Positions 36,756-45,595 of a stretch of 64,000 bases of DNA are shown piece after piece. The first letter of the stretch is position 1, and every line of letters starts with the position of its first letter. The position numbers and the translations under genes were made by a program. The notes beneath the pieces are model-generated. The model did no database searches, was not told the DNA's origin, and was given only the letters and a program-made list of their open reading frames with translations. Source of the DNA: Chthoniobacterales bacterium. GTDB lineage: Bacteria; Verrucomicrobiota; Verrucomicrobiia; Chthoniobacterales; UBA10450. Where the stretch lies: assembly GCA_035274845.1 (NCBI GenBank), contig DATENU010000022.1, positions 1-64,000 of the forward strand, in the 5' to 3' direction.

Positions 36756-37763
36756 TTAATGCGCGATCACTTCCCGAATGGCCCGAAGATCGCGCAGCAT
36801 TTCGTCGTATTCGCCAAGGCTCAGCGCCTGGGCCGCATCGCACAACGCGCTCTGCGGATCGTTGTGCACCTCCACCAGAACGCCATCCGCTCCCGCCGCT
36901 ACTCCGGCGCGCGCCAGGGGCGCAACCATATAATTTTTTCCGGCGGCATGCGACGCATCGATGATGACCGGCAAATGGGAAATGCGCCGGACCGCGGGAA
37001 CGGCAGCCAGATCGAGCGTGTTGCGCGTGTGCTGGGCGAAAGTCCGCACCCCGCGCTCACAAAGGATCACCTGATAATTTCCCTCCGACATGATGTACTC
37101 GGCGGCGAGCAGCCATTCATCGAGCATCGCGGCCATTCCCCGCTTCAGGAGCACCGGCAGCTTGGAACGGCCGGCGCGGCGTAACAGGGAAAAATTCTGC
37201 ATGTTGCGGGCTCCGATCTGGATGATGTCGCCATATTTTTCGACGAGGTCGACTCCGGTGACGTCGAGCGCTTCCGTCACGATCTTGAGCCCGAATTCTT
37301 TCCGGACGTCCGCCATGATCTTGAGCCCCTCTTCTCCGAGACCGGGAAATTCGTAGGGCGAACTCCGGGGCTTGAAGGCTCCGCCGCGGAAAAAACGCGC
37401 GCCGCTTTGCGCCACGGTTTTGGCCACCGCAAACGCCTGGGCCCGGCTCTCGATCGCGCACGGACCGGCAATGACGGCGAGCTCGTCCCCGCCGATGGTG
37501 GCATCGCCAACCCGCACCACCGTTTTATCGGGGCGAAGATCGAGCGTGATCAATTTATACGGCTTGCTGACGCGGATTGCTTCCGCCACGCCGGCCATGT
37601 TCTCGAAGCGGGCTGGATCCACGGCCCCCTGGTTGCCGGTGATGCCGATCGCGGTCCGGGTCGCGCCGGGCATGACATGCGAGCGATAGCCGAGCTGTTC
37701 GATCACGGCCACGACGTCCGCAATTTCGCGGTCCGCCGCGCCGGCTTTCATTACGATGAGCAT
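36756..37763 (-). CDS. aroF: 3-deoxy-7-phosphoheptulonate (DAHP) synthase, AroF-type
   Basis: The 335-residue protein has an N-terminal ferredoxin-like regulatory domain (about 1-70, [25 protein letters not shown]) and a TIM-barrel synthase domain of the KDO8P-synthase-related class. Visible motifs are [77 protein letters not shown] and [12 protein letters not shown]. It joins phosphoenolpyruvate and erythrose-4-phosphate, the first step of aromatic synthesis. It lies convergent to trpEG, so aromatic genes are grouped here though not in one operon. Confidence 0.95.
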   Translation of the reverse strand: MLIVMKAGAADREIADVVAVIEQLGYRSHVMPGATRTAIGITGNQGAVDPARFENMAGVAEAIRVSKPYKLITLDLRPDKTVVRVGDATIGGDELAVIAGPCAIESRAQAFAVAKTVAQSGARFFRGGAFKPRSSPYEFPGLGEEGLKIMADVRKEFGLKIVTEALDVTGVDLVEKYGDIIQIGARNMQNFSLLRRAGRSKLPVLLKRGMAAMLDEWLLAAEYIMSEGNYQVILCERGVRTFAQHTRNTLDLAAVPAVRRISHLPVIIDASHAAGKNYMVAPLARAGVAAGADGVLVEVHNDPQSALCDAAQALSLGEYDEMLRDLRAIREVIAH

Positions 37764-37795
37764 GGAACAGTTATTCTATACCGAAATGAGTGGCT

Positions 37796-38407
37796 CTACG
37801 ATTCCTGAAGCCACGATTTTGCGGCGGCCAGATCGCCGCGGGTTAATTCGTGCCCGGCTTCCTCGACGCGAACAACAATATTCGCTCGGGCTGCGCGGAG
37901 CATATTCGCAAGGCGTTCGGCGTTTTCCATTGGAATAATCGGATCGTATTTCCCCGAGCAGATTAACCCCCGGACGCTCGCCAGGTTTGGCTGGTTCTTC
38001 GGCGTCAGCGGCACCATGGCGCGGAATAAAATGGCGCGGGAGAAGACTTCGGGTCGGAGGAGAAGGACAGCCACGGCGATGTTTGCGCCGTTGGAGTAGC
38101 CCACCGCGGTCACATTTCGCGCGTCGAATTCATACTGCGCTGCCGCGGCCAAAATGAAATCGGCCAGCTCCTCCGCGCGGCGGATAACGTCTTCTTCGTC
38201 GAAGACGCCCTCGGCCAGGCGCCGAAAAAAGCGCGGCATCCCGTTTTCCAGGACCTTTCCCCGTGGGCTGAGCAAGGCCGCCGAAGGATCGAGATCGCGA
38301 CCGAGCGCCACCAGATCGTGCTCGTTGCCTCCTGTTCCGTGAAGGAGGAGAAGAACGCGTTCGGCCCGACCATCCGGGGCCGGAATAAATTGGTGGATGA
38401 AGTCCAT
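37796..38407 (-). CDS. Carboxylesterase/phospholipase-type alpha/beta hydrolase
   Basis: This 203-residue protein has the alpha/beta hydrolase fold. It shows the oxyanion segment LLLLHGTGGNEHDLV, the nucleophile elbow GYSNG (Ser at about residue 112), an Asp in CSGKYDPIIP and a His in EAGHEL near the end, completing the triad. It matches the YpfH/YtpA-like carboxylesterases acting on short esters or lysophospholipids. The ATG at 38407 is preferred; codons upstream translate repeat DNA. It stands alone, 32 bases from the aroF start. Confidence 0.88.
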   Translation of the reverse strand: MDFIHQFIPAPDGRAERVLLLLHGTGGNEHDLVALGRDLDPSAALLSPRGKVLENGMPRFFRRLAEGVFDEEDVIRRAEELADFILAAAAQYEFDARNVTAVGYSNGANIAVAVLLLRPEVFSRAILFRAMVPLTPKNQPNLASVRGLICSGKYDPIIPMENAERLANMLRAARANIVVRVEEAGHELTRGDLAAAKSWLQES

Positions 38408-38424
38408 ATTGCACGACGAGCTAA

Positions 38425-38580
38425 GACCAAGGAGCGGCGGTTTACAAACCGCCGATGCTTGGTTGTAGTGACGCCGCTCTGTCGGCGTATGGAGCATAAA
38501 CAACAAAAGACGCGTTCACACGGCGACTGAGCGCCGTCGCTACAGCAAGCAGGGCGGTTTGGAAAGCGCCCCTCCTTGGC
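38425..38580. repeat. Intergenic palindromic repeats between hydrolase and prmA
   Basis: AAGGAGCGGCGGTTTACAAA with CCGCCGATGCTTGG, a TAGTGACGCCGCTCTGTCGG unit with its inverse half CGACTGAGCGCCGTCGCTAC, and a GGGCGGTTTGGAAAGCGCCC palindrome occur in sequence. The middle pair is the same family as the element inserted at lpxA (48719-48833). Confidence 0.7.
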
Positions 38581-38607
38581 TTGCGACTACGCTACACTAA
38601 CCAAGTA

Positions 38608-39402
38608 ATGTATCTCTGGAGAAAACAGGCACATCCAAACTGGCTTCGAAGCCACGAGCAGAGTTTGCAACTCCGATTTGGATCAGCGCTGGCGATCGTC
38701 GAGCGCCCGGGAAAGGCGCGGACGCTCGTGGAGATTTCCTGCCGGATGCGGAAGGAGGCGATCGAACTTCAAAAAAAGCTCGGCGGTTCCATCGAGAAAC
38801 TGCGGACCGACTGGCTGCAACGGTTCGCGAAACGATCGACGGTAAAACCGGTGCGAATCGGTTCGCGATCGATCACGATCCCCGCCGAAGCCGCTTTCGG
38901 CACGGGCGAACATGCGACGACCGCGATGTGTGTGCGACTGCTGGAACGCGTCGCCCAAAGACGCGACAGCGACACTTGGACGATGCTCGACGCCGGGACC
39001 GGCACCGGCATCCTCGCCATCGTGGGAAGTTGCCTTGGGGCGAAGCGGGTCCTGGCGATCGACAACGATCCCCTCGCCTGCTCAATCGCACGCCGAAACG
39101 CCCGAAAGAATCGGGCGAACAGGATCGAATTCCGCACCGCGGACGTTCTGAAAGTAAAGCTTGCCGGAAAACTCGACATCATCACGGCCAACCTCTTCAG
39201 CGAGCTCCTGATCGCGGCCATGCCTGGCTGGTCGCCACATCTGGCCCCCGAGGGCTGCCTGATTCTTTCCGGCATCCTAACGACGCAGGAAACCAGCGTC
39301 GTTCGAGCCCTCCGCCGGCAAGGGTTTACCTGCTCCGAGACCCGCCGCCGCGGCAAATGGGTTGCCCTGCTGGCAGAGCGAGACCGGCAAAAAGGAAGTT
39401 GA
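38608..39402 (+). CDS. prmA: Ribosomal protein L11 methyltransferase, PrmA-like
   Basis: The 264-residue SAM-dependent methyltransferase has AFGTGEHATTAMCVRLLE (about 97-114), the SAM-binding motif MLDAGTGTGILAIVGSCLGAKRVLAIDND and the PrmA-type ITANLFSELLIAAMP, followed by ILSGILTTQ. It trimethylates ribosomal protein L11. The N-terminal substrate domain is shorter than in E. coli PrmA. The ATG at 38608 is used; a TTG 27 bases upstream is in frame. Confidence 0.88.
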   Translation: MYLWRKQAHPNWLRSHEQSLQLRFGSALAIVERPGKARTLVEISCRMRKEAIELQKKLGGSIEKLRTDWLQRFAKRSTVKPVRIGSRSITIPAEAAFGTGEHATTAMCVRLLERVAQRRDSDTWTMLDAGTGTGILAIVGSCLGAKRVLAIDNDPLACSIARRNARKNRANRIEFRTADVLKVKLAGKLDIITANLFSELLIAAMPGWSPHLAPEGCLILSGILTTQETSVVRALRRQGFTCSETRRRGKWVALLAERDRQKGS

Positions 39403-39500
39403 CGCCGGGAGGGGGCGAAAGCATTTTCTCCGACCCGTTCGCGGCCTCGATTTCCTGCATCCACGCGGTTGATCTGTGAAGCCGCGCCCGGAAAAATCGC

Positions 39501-40577
39501 ATGCCGAAAGAAGAGCTCTCCTACGTCATTGTCACGCCTTACTCGATGCGCAAGTCGCGCACCGGCGGCATCATAGCACGCCTGATTTCACGGACGGGGC
39601 TCGACCTGGTTACGTCGCGAATGTTCGCCCCGGGCGAAGAACTCACGAAGCGTTATGCCGACACCATTGTCACCGAAACTGATCCGCGCCACCGGGCCAC
39701 CCAGGAGCTGATTCGGGACTACGTCCTGAAGAATTTCACCGGTAAAGTCAACGGCCAGAAGTCGCGCGTGATGTTCCTGGTTTTTCGCGGGGAAGACGCG
39801 ATCGAAAAAATCCATCACACCATCGGCCACATCGTCCACGAGCGGACCAGCGGCGAAACGATCCGCGACACTTTTGGCGACTACATCGCGGACGATTCCG
39901 GCAAAGTCATTTACTTCGAGCCGGCGGCCATCACCGCGTTCGAGCCGAAACAGGTTGAGCGCGATTTGAAGCTCTGGGCCGAGTATTCCGACAGCGATGG
40001 CGGGATCCTGGAGAGCGTGATCGAATTCCCGAGCGGCGCAAAGGTCGAGAAAACCCTCGTCCTGATCAAGCCGGACAACTTCAAATTTCCCAATCAGCGC
40101 CCCGGCGGCGTGATCGAGGTTTTTTCCCGCACCGGGCTCTACATCATCGGGTTCAAGGTGCATCGCATGAGCGTGGCCCAGGCTGAAGAGTTTTATGGGC
40201 CGGTGCTGCCCGTCCTGGAAGAGAAACTGGGCGCCGGCAAAGGGCGCAACGCCTGGGAAGACATCGTCGAATTCATGGCGGGCGGGCGGCCGAGCGCCGT
40301 CTCGGGCGGAGAACGCAGCGCCCCTGGCTCGGAAAAATGTGTGGCGATCGTTTATCAGGGCGAGGACGCGGTCCGCAAGATTCGGGACGTTCTCGGGCCG
40401 ACCGATCCGGCCAAGGCGCCGCCCGGGTCGATCCGGAAAGAATTCGGCCAGTCCATCATGATCAATGCCGCCCACGCCTCCGATTCGGCCGAGAACGCGA
40501 AACGCGAGATGGCGATCGTCCAGGTGGACGAGAATAACTTCAAACCTTTAATTGAAAGTTTCTACGCACGCCCATAG
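39501..40577 (+). CDS. ndk: Double-length nucleoside diphosphate kinase (one inactive, one active domain)
   Basis: The 358-residue protein contains two NDK-like domains. The C-terminal one (about 183-345) is complete: TLVLIKPDNFKF, VRKIRDVLGPTDPAKAPPGSIR, and the active-site INAAHASDS with catalytic His325. The N-terminal one (about 5-145) keeps the fold outline (SYVIVTPYSMRKSRTGGII, FRGEDAIEKIHHTIGH, SGETIRDTFGDYI) but has no His-xx-SDS motif and should not be phosphorylated. NDK balances nucleoside triphosphates and normally has about 140 residues. The extra domain may replace a subunit in the oligomer or regulate it. Confidence 0.92.
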   Translation: MPKEELSYVIVTPYSMRKSRTGGIIARLISRTGLDLVTSRMFAPGEELTKRYADTIVTETDPRHRATQELIRDYVLKNFTGKVNGQKSRVMFLVFRGEDAIEKIHHTIGHIVHERTSGETIRDTFGDYIADDSGKVIYFEPAAITAFEPKQVERDLKLWAEYSDSDGGILESVIEFPSGAKVEKTLVLIKPDNFKFPNQRPGGVIEVFSRTGLYIIGFKVHRMSVAQAEEFYGPVLPVLEEKLGAGKGRNAWEDIVEFMAGGRPSAVSGGERSAPGSEKCVAIVYQGEDAVRKIRDVLGPTDPAKAPPGSIRKEFGQSIMINAAHASDSAENAKREMAIVQVDENNFKPLIESFYARP

Positions 40578-40621
40578 CTTGCGCTCCCATTTTGGAAACC
40601 CTGAACCCAACCTCGACAGCC

Positions 40622-41785
40622 ATGGAAATTTCAGCGCGCGCCGCCCAATTGACCCCCTCTCTCACCTTATCCATCGACAGCAAGGCGAAAGCGATGAAGG
40701 CGGAGGGAATCGATGTCTGCGGGTTCGGCGCGGGCGAGCCGGATTTTGATACGCCCGACCATATCAAGGCAGCGGCCATCGCAGCCCTTGAGGCGGGCTT
40801 CACCAAATACACGCCAAGCGCCGGGTTGCCGGAATTGCGCCAGGCGATCGCGGAGAAACTCGAGGCCGATAACCAGATCAGCTACCGCGCCAGCCAGATC
40901 GTGGTCAGCAGCGGCGCCAAGCATTCCTGTTACAACGCGATCCTGGCCACCTGCCAGGCGGGCGACGAAGTCCTCATCCCCTCGCCCTATTGGGTCAGCT
41001 ACCCCGACATGGTGCGCCTGGCCGGCGCCGAGCCCGTGATCGTGCCGACGACCGAACGCAATGGCTGGAAAATGCGCGCGAGCGATTTCGAAAACGCCAT
41101 GACGCCGCGCACGAAGATGGTGATTCTCAACAGCCCCGGCAACCCCTCCGGTTCGGTTTACACCCGCGAAGAACTGGAAGCGATCGTGGAAGTCGCCGCG
41201 GAAGAAGATATCTACATTCTCTCGGACGAGATTTACGAAAAGCTCGTCTACGACGATGCGAAGCACGTCAGCGTGGCCTCGCTTTCGCCGGAGGCTTACG
41301 AGCTCACCATCACGGTCAACGGTTTCAGCAAAGCCTACGCGATGACCGGCTGGCGGCTCGGTTACCTGGCCGCTCCGGAAGCAGTCGCGAAGGCGGTGGA
41401 CAATATCCAGAGCCACAGCACTTCCAATCCCTGCTCGTTTGCGCAAAAGGGCGCCGTCGCCGCCCTCAAAGGCGACCAGCAGCCGCTCGCCGACATGCGC
41501 GATGAGTTCGGGATGCGGCGCGATTACATGTTCGACCGGATCACCAAGATCCCGAACATCACCGCGGTGAAGCCGGAAGGCGCGTTTTACATTTTGGTCA
41601 ACATCAGCCAGCTCGGCCTCAGCTCGCAAAACTTCGCGGATCGTCTGTTAAGCAAAGCCAATGTGGCCATCGTCCCCGGAGCGGCTTTCGGAGACGATCG
41701 GACCGTCCGGCTCAGCTACGCGACCAGCATTGACGTGATCAAAAAAGGCCTGGACCGGTTCCAGGACTTTTGCCGGACGCTGTAA
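40622..41785 (+). CDS. aspC: Aspartate aminotransferase (class I/II, PLP-dependent)
   Basis: The 387-residue enzyme has the fold-type I pattern: VCGFGAGEPDFDTPDHI, KYTPSAGLPELRQAI, NSPGNPSGSVYTREEL, ILSDEIYEKLVYDDAKH, and the PLP lysine in TVNGFSKAYAMTGWRLGY (about residue 235). It belongs to the Ib aspartate/prephenate aminotransferase branch. It interconverts aspartate and oxaloacetate and may also aminate prephenate. The ATG at 40622 matches the family start (MEISARAAQLTPS); the in-frame TTG at 40592 is less likely. Confidence 0.94.
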   Translation: MEISARAAQLTPSLTLSIDSKAKAMKAEGIDVCGFGAGEPDFDTPDHIKAAAIAALEAGFTKYTPSAGLPELRQAIAEKLEADNQISYRASQIVVSSGAKHSCYNAILATCQAGDEVLIPSPYWVSYPDMVRLAGAEPVIVPTTERNGWKMRASDFENAMTPRTKMVILNSPGNPSGSVYTREELEAIVEVAAEEDIYILSDEIYEKLVYDDAKHVSVASLSPEAYELTITVNGFSKAYAMTGWRLGYLAAPEAVAKAVDNIQSHSTSNPCSFAQKGAVAALKGDQQPLADMRDEFGMRRDYMFDRITKIPNITAVKPEGAFYILVNISQLGLSSQNFADRLLSKANVAIVPGAAFGDDRTVRLSYATSIDVIKKGLDRFQDFCRTL

Positions 41786-41790
41786 CGATT

Positions 41791-41865
41791 TTAGATTTCA
41801 GATTTCAGATTTAAGATTGGGCGGCGGCGCCTTACACAATCTGCAATCGTCACTCTGAAATCTGC
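41791..41865. repeat. Inverted heptamer repeat before the GH57 gene (TCAGATT/AATCTGA)
   Basis: The left arm (41791-41818) has four in-phase units of TCAGATT type. The right arm (41838-41865) has four in-phase units of AATCTGC type. The right arm ends one base before the ATG at 41867, and the left begins 5 bases after the preceding stop. Confidence 0.88.
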
Positions 41866-41866
41866 A

Positions 41867-43480
41867 ATGCCAACCGGCCACCTCGCGCTCATTCTTCACG
41901 CGCATCTCCCGTTCGTCCGGCACCCGGAGCACGACGAGTTTCTCGAGGAAGACTGGCTGTTCGAGGCGATCACCGAGAGCTACCTCCCGCTCCTCGCCAT
42001 GATGGAGCGACTTCTGCGCGACCAGGTCCCGTTCAAGCTGACGATGACGGTGACGCCGACGCTTTGCGCGATGTTGCAGGACCAGCTCCTGCGCGAGCGT
42101 TACGCGCGGCACCTCGACCAATTGATTGATCTGGCCGGGCGCGAGATCGAACGCAACCGCGGTGACGAGCGGCTGCGCGCCTTGGCGGAATTCTATCACG
42201 CCCATTTCTCCGAATGCCGGCATCGCTTCACGGAATGGAACGGCGACCTGCTCGCTGTCTTCCGCCAGATGCGCGACGCGGGCTGCCTCGAAATCATGGC
42301 GTCCGCCGCGACCCATGGATTGCTGCCGCTGCTCCAGGCTTCTCCCGAAGCGGTCCGCGCCCAAATCCTGATCGGCTGCGATTCGTATCGTGCCGCCTTC
42401 GGCGCCGACCCCGCCGGGTTCTGGCTGCCGGAATGCGCCTATGCGCCCGGGCTGGAGAGGATCATGCAGGCGGCGGATTTGCGGTGGTTCATCATCGACG
42501 CCCACGGGATGATGTTCGGTCAGCCGCGCCCGCGCCGCGCGATTTACGCGCCCTGTTACACGGCGGCCGGCCCCGCCGCCTTTGCGCGCGACCGGGATTC
42601 GAGCCGCCAGGTCTGGAGCGCGGCGGAGGGATATCCCGGCGACCCCGCATATCGGGAATTCTATCGCGACATCGGGTTCGAACTTCCGCCCGAATACATT
42701 CGCCCGCGCTCGGCATTGCCGATACGCAAGTTCTCCGGAATCAAATATCACCGGATAACCGGCCGCGCCGGGGAGAAGGAACTTTACGATCCGGAAGCTG
42801 CCGCCCGGGCCGCGGAAGCACATGCGTCCCATTTCCTCGCCATGCGCCGCCAAAAAATGGACGAGCTCCGCGCCTTGGACTTCGATCCGATCGTAGTGGC
42901 GCCGTTCGACGCGGAACTGTTCGGCCACTGGTGGTTTGAAGGGCCGCAGTTTCTCGAGTCGTTTATTCGCCAGGCAGCCCACGGTCATCAGGATCTGCGG
43001 CTCACGAGCCGAGACGCATATGGCCAGCGGGATTTCCAGCTCACGACGCCCTCCGAATTTCTGACCAGTCATCCGACGCAACAAACCATCGCGCCCGCCG
43101 CTTCGAGCTGGGGAGAGAATGGTTACCTCGGAGTCTGGCTGGATGAAACGAACTCCTGGATTTATCCACACCTTCATTCCGCCGCCCGGCGCCTCACGAA
43201 AATCGCTCGCGCGGCGACGTCGGATGGCCGCGAGTTGACGGACCGCGTGCTCAAACAACTTGCTCGCGAACTCCTCCTCGCCCAGGCGAGCGATTGGGCC
43301 TTTCTCATTAAGACCGGAACGGCCAAGCACTACGCAACGAAACGCGTGACCGATCACCTGCTGCGTTTCAATCGCCTTTACGACGACTTTGTCGGCGGCC
43401 ACGTGGATGAGGGGTTTCTCGCGAATTGCGAATGGCGCGATAATATTTTCCCCGAGGTAAATTGGCGGCGATACACTTGA
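41867..43480 (+). CDS. GH57 1,4-alpha-glucan branching enzyme
   Basis: The protein has 537 residues, the usual length for GH57/DUF1957 branching enzymes. The N-terminal barrel begins HLALILHAHLPFVRHPE. The nucleophile Glu lies in GFWLPECAYAPGLE (about residue 189) and the acid/base Asp in APFDAELFGHWWFEGPQFLE (about 348). The C-terminal helical domain includes SSWGENGYLGVWLDETNSWIYP and a DWAFLIKTGTAKHYA stretch typical of the family. It makes alpha-1,6 branches in glycogen-like glucan in the cytoplasm. No other glycogen gene is nearby. Confidence 0.93.
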   Translation: MPTGHLALILHAHLPFVRHPEHDEFLEEDWLFEAITESYLPLLAMMERLLRDQVPFKLTMTVTPTLCAMLQDQLLRERYARHLDQLIDLAGREIERNRGDERLRALAEFYHAHFSECRHRFTEWNGDLLAVFRQMRDAGCLEIMASAATHGLLPLLQASPEAVRAQILIGCDSYRAAFGADPAGFWLPECAYAPGLERIMQAADLRWFIIDAHGMMFGQPRPRRAIYAPCYTAAGPAAFARDRDSSRQVWSAAEGYPGDPAYREFYRDIGFELPPEYIRPRSALPIRKFSGIKYHRITGRAGEKELYDPEAAARAAEAHASHFLAMRRQKMDELRALDFDPIVVAPFDAELFGHWWFEGPQFLESFIRQAAHGHQDLRLTSRDAYGQRDFQLTTPSEFLTSHPTQQTIAPAASSWGENGYLGVWLDETNSWIYPHLHSAARRLTKIARAATSDGRELTDRVLKQLARELLLAQASDWAFLIKTGTAKHYATKRVTDHLLRFNRLYDDFVGGHVDEGFLANCEWRDNIFPEVNWRRYT

Positions 43481-43487
43481 CCCTGCC

Positions 43488-43577
43488 GCCTTGTCGAGCG
43501 AAGTCGAGACACCCCGTGACGGCAGCGCTACTCAGCAACCCAGGAATCATCTACGGGGTTCCTCCACTACGCTCGGA
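43488..43577. repeat. Inverted repeat element (TCGAGCGAAGTCGAGACACC type)
   Basis: TCGAGCGAAGTCGAGACACCCCGT-like sequence at 43494-43517 faces ACGGGGTTCCTCCACTACGC at 43553-43572, an imperfect inverted repeat with a variable centre. It ends exactly where the next coding region starts, so upstream in-frame codons are repeat-derived. Confidence 0.6.
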
Positions 43578-44807
43578 ATGACCCGAAAGATTGCTTTCAC
43601 CTTATTGGTCGCCTGGCTGGCTGGAACTGCCGCCGGCCAGGACTCGACCCCCGCGGCGACACCCTCTCCGGCGGTCCGGAGCGTTCGGATCAGTTTCGTG
43701 CCCCCTCCGCTGGATGGAACGATCAGCCTCGGCATTTACGACGCGAAAGGAAAGCTCGTCCGCGTTCTCTTCCGCGAAGCGGACATTAACGAGTTTACCA
43801 TCGGGCACGATGCGCTCTCGACGACGTGGGACGGAAAAGATGACGCGGGTGAAAATGTTCCGGCGGGAAAATACAGCGCGCACGGCTTCGTCGTCGGCGA
43901 CCTGAAGATCGAGGGCGTCGGGTTTTCCTTTAACGATTGGATCAGCTCGCCGGACGCGCCGCGCTTTTCCCATATCCGCTCGCTCGAATTGCGGGATGAC
44001 GATTTGCTTCTGGGGGTGGATTTAGTTCCACCGGGAGTGGGACACGTTCTCTACAATCTCTCTGGCAAATCGATAAAACTGAAAGACACCGATCCCGATT
44101 CCACCGCGTCGTCCACTACCAGCGAGCCTGGCGCCGGTGACATCGATCCGGTTATGTCCATCGCGGGGCGCGACGGCACCCGCTGGGTGATCGATCGCAC
44201 CGAGAAAGGTTCGAGCACGACCGAGCTAAAACAGTTTTCGGCCGGCGGCGAATTCCTCCGGCGTCTCCCGATTTCCCCGAATGATCCCCAACCCAAAGCC
44301 GTGGCGGCCTCGAAGACCGAGGACAAGATCTATCTCCTCGAAGAAAACAGCGCCTCGCAGCGCTTGCGCGAGCTAAGCCTGGTGGCGACCAAGGCGGAGG
44401 GCGCCGAGCAGCCGGTTTCGGAATGGAAAGTAGATTTCGAGAAATGGATTTGGTCGCACAAGGATTTCTCCGTGGTGGATGGAAAGCCGGTCGCCTCTTC
44501 CGCGCAGCCGGCCGCTCCGGAAAAGCCGAAAGCAAAATTACTGGCGAACCCGCTTCTCAACGATGACCGGGTTACCGTGGAGCTAGCGGTCGGTCTCGAT
44601 GCCGACGGCAGTTTCTTGAAGGCAGCCGACGGCCTGCCGCTCTGCACCATCAGCGAAACGCAAGAGCTGGTCCGCGCTCTTCTCTACCCGCATGGAGCTA
44701 CCAGCCTTGATGTCTTTCAGGATGACGGCGCGGTCGTCGAACAATTCCGGGTCAGCAACGTGGACCAGATGATGAGCTTTGATTGCGGCGGATTTGAATT
44801 GAAATGA
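43578..44807 (+). CDS. Exported protein with FlgD-like Ig domain
   Basis: The 409-residue protein opens with a signal peptide (MTRKIAFTLLVAWLAGTAAGQ) and an AATPSPA spacer. Residues about 35-115 resemble a FlgD/Ig-like domain: SLGIYDAKGKLVRVLF, then STTWDGKDDAGENVPAGKYSAHG. The remainder is probably beta-rich and includes FDEDKIYLLEEN-like propeller strands (EDKIYLLEENSASQRLRELSL). I do not recognise a catalytic motif. It does not carry the C-terminal two-repeat module. The following exonuclease gene starts 26 bases after its stop. Confidence 0.78.
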   Translation: MTRKIAFTLLVAWLAGTAAGQDSTPAATPSPAVRSVRISFVPPPLDGTISLGIYDAKGKLVRVLFREADINEFTIGHDALSTTWDGKDDAGENVPAGKYSAHGFVVGDLKIEGVGFSFNDWISSPDAPRFSHIRSLELRDDDLLLGVDLVPPGVGHVLYNLSGKSIKLKDTDPDSTASSTTSEPGAGDIDPVMSIAGRDGTRWVIDRTEKGSSTTELKQFSAGGEFLRRLPISPNDPQPKAVAASKTEDKIYLLEENSASQRLRELSLVATKAEGAEQPVSEWKVDFEKWIWSHKDFSVVDGKPVASSAQPAAPEKPKAKLLANPLLNDDRVTVELAVGLDADGSFLKAADGLPLCTISETQELVRALLYPHGATSLDVFQDDGAVVEQFRVSNVDQMMSFDCGGFELK

Positions 44808-44833
44808 GCCCCTCGCCCCGCTGAGATTCGCCG

Positions 44834-45415
44834 ATGCCGCGCGACATTGTTTACTTCGACCTGGAAACACAGCGGACCGCGAACGACGCCGGCGGCTGGG
44901 CGCGCAAATGCGACATGCGCATGTCGGTGGGAGTAATCTACAGCACAGCCACCGGCCGATACGAAGTTTTCGGCGAAGCCCAGGTCGACCAGCTGATCGA
45001 ACGGCTGCGACGCGCCGATCTGGTGGTCGGCTTCAACATCCTGAACTTCGATTATCACGTCCTGATGGGCTACACGATCCTCGATTTGATCGAGGAATTA
45101 AGGACCGCCGATCTGATGGCCGACATGGAAAAGCGGATCGGGCATCGGCTTGGCCTCGACGCGATCGCGCACGCGACCCTGGGGATTCAGAAAACAGCCG
45201 CAGGCCTGGACGCTATTCGCTGGTGGCGGGAAGGGCGGATTATGGAGATCGCCGAATACTGCTGCTTCGATGTGAAGGTGACGCGGCTCGTGCATGAGCA
45301 CGGTTGCCGGCATAAGGAATTATTCTTTCACGATCGCTTCGCCCAGAAGCAACGAGTGGAGCTCGATTGGGCGCACCTGGATGAGCTGGAGCCGGCCTGC
45401 CCTCAGGCGGCGTGA
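44834..45415 (+). CDS. DEDD-type (YprB/RNase H-like) exonuclease
   Basis: The 193-residue protein has the three exonuclease motifs. Motif I is VYFDLETQ, motif II is LVVGFNILNFDYHVL, and motif III is AEYCCFDVKVTRLV with Tyr and Asp in place. The fold is RNase H-like, as in DnaQ and the YprB exonuclease domain. It should remove 3' nucleotides from DNA or RNA with two metal ions. It is a stand-alone nuclease domain with no helicase or polymerase partner nearby. Confidence 0.83.
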   Translation: MPRDIVYFDLETQRTANDAGGWARKCDMRMSVGVIYSTATGRYEVFGEAQVDQLIERLRRADLVVGFNILNFDYHVLMGYTILDLIEELRTADLMADMEKRIGHRLGLDAIAHATLGIQKTAAGLDAIRWWREGRIMEIAEYCCFDVKVTRLVHEHGCRHKELFFHDRFAQKQRVELDWAHLDELEPACPQAA

Positions 45416-45469
45416 GCGTCGTTCGCCTTGTAGGCTGTCCCGTCCTGCCCCGTTTTTCATAAAGTGGGG

Positions 45470-45560
45470 CAAGTTTTCAACTTGCCCGCCAAGCAAAGCG
45501 CAAGTTGAAAACTTACGCCACTATCAATCCGCCGAGGGGCCGATCCACCTATCTGGCCGC
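45470..45560. repeat. Inverted repeat, AAGTTTTCAACTTG family
   Basis: AAGTTTTCAACTTG (45471-45484) and its reverse complement CAAGTTGAAAACTT (45501-45514) form a 14-bp stem; each arm is itself partly palindromic. A GGCCGATCCACCT fragment of another repeat family follows. It lies between convergent genes and may act as a bidirectional transcription stop, although T tracts are lacking. Confidence 0.65.
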
Positions 45561-45595
45561 AAGAGCGGCTATCTGATTGCTGCGGACGGATCCGG

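Noticed and set aside
36420-37184. Open frame with 20-residue repeats (LYRKLSVAPIERRSARSTMH)
   Set aside because: A 60-bp tandem repeat keeps all frames open. The frame also runs opposite the DAHP synthase gene.
41798-43402. Long open frame on the minus strand (534 codons)
   Set aside because: It lies opposite the GH57 gene, whose family motifs and catalytic residues are clear. High-GC genes commonly leave open antisense frames.
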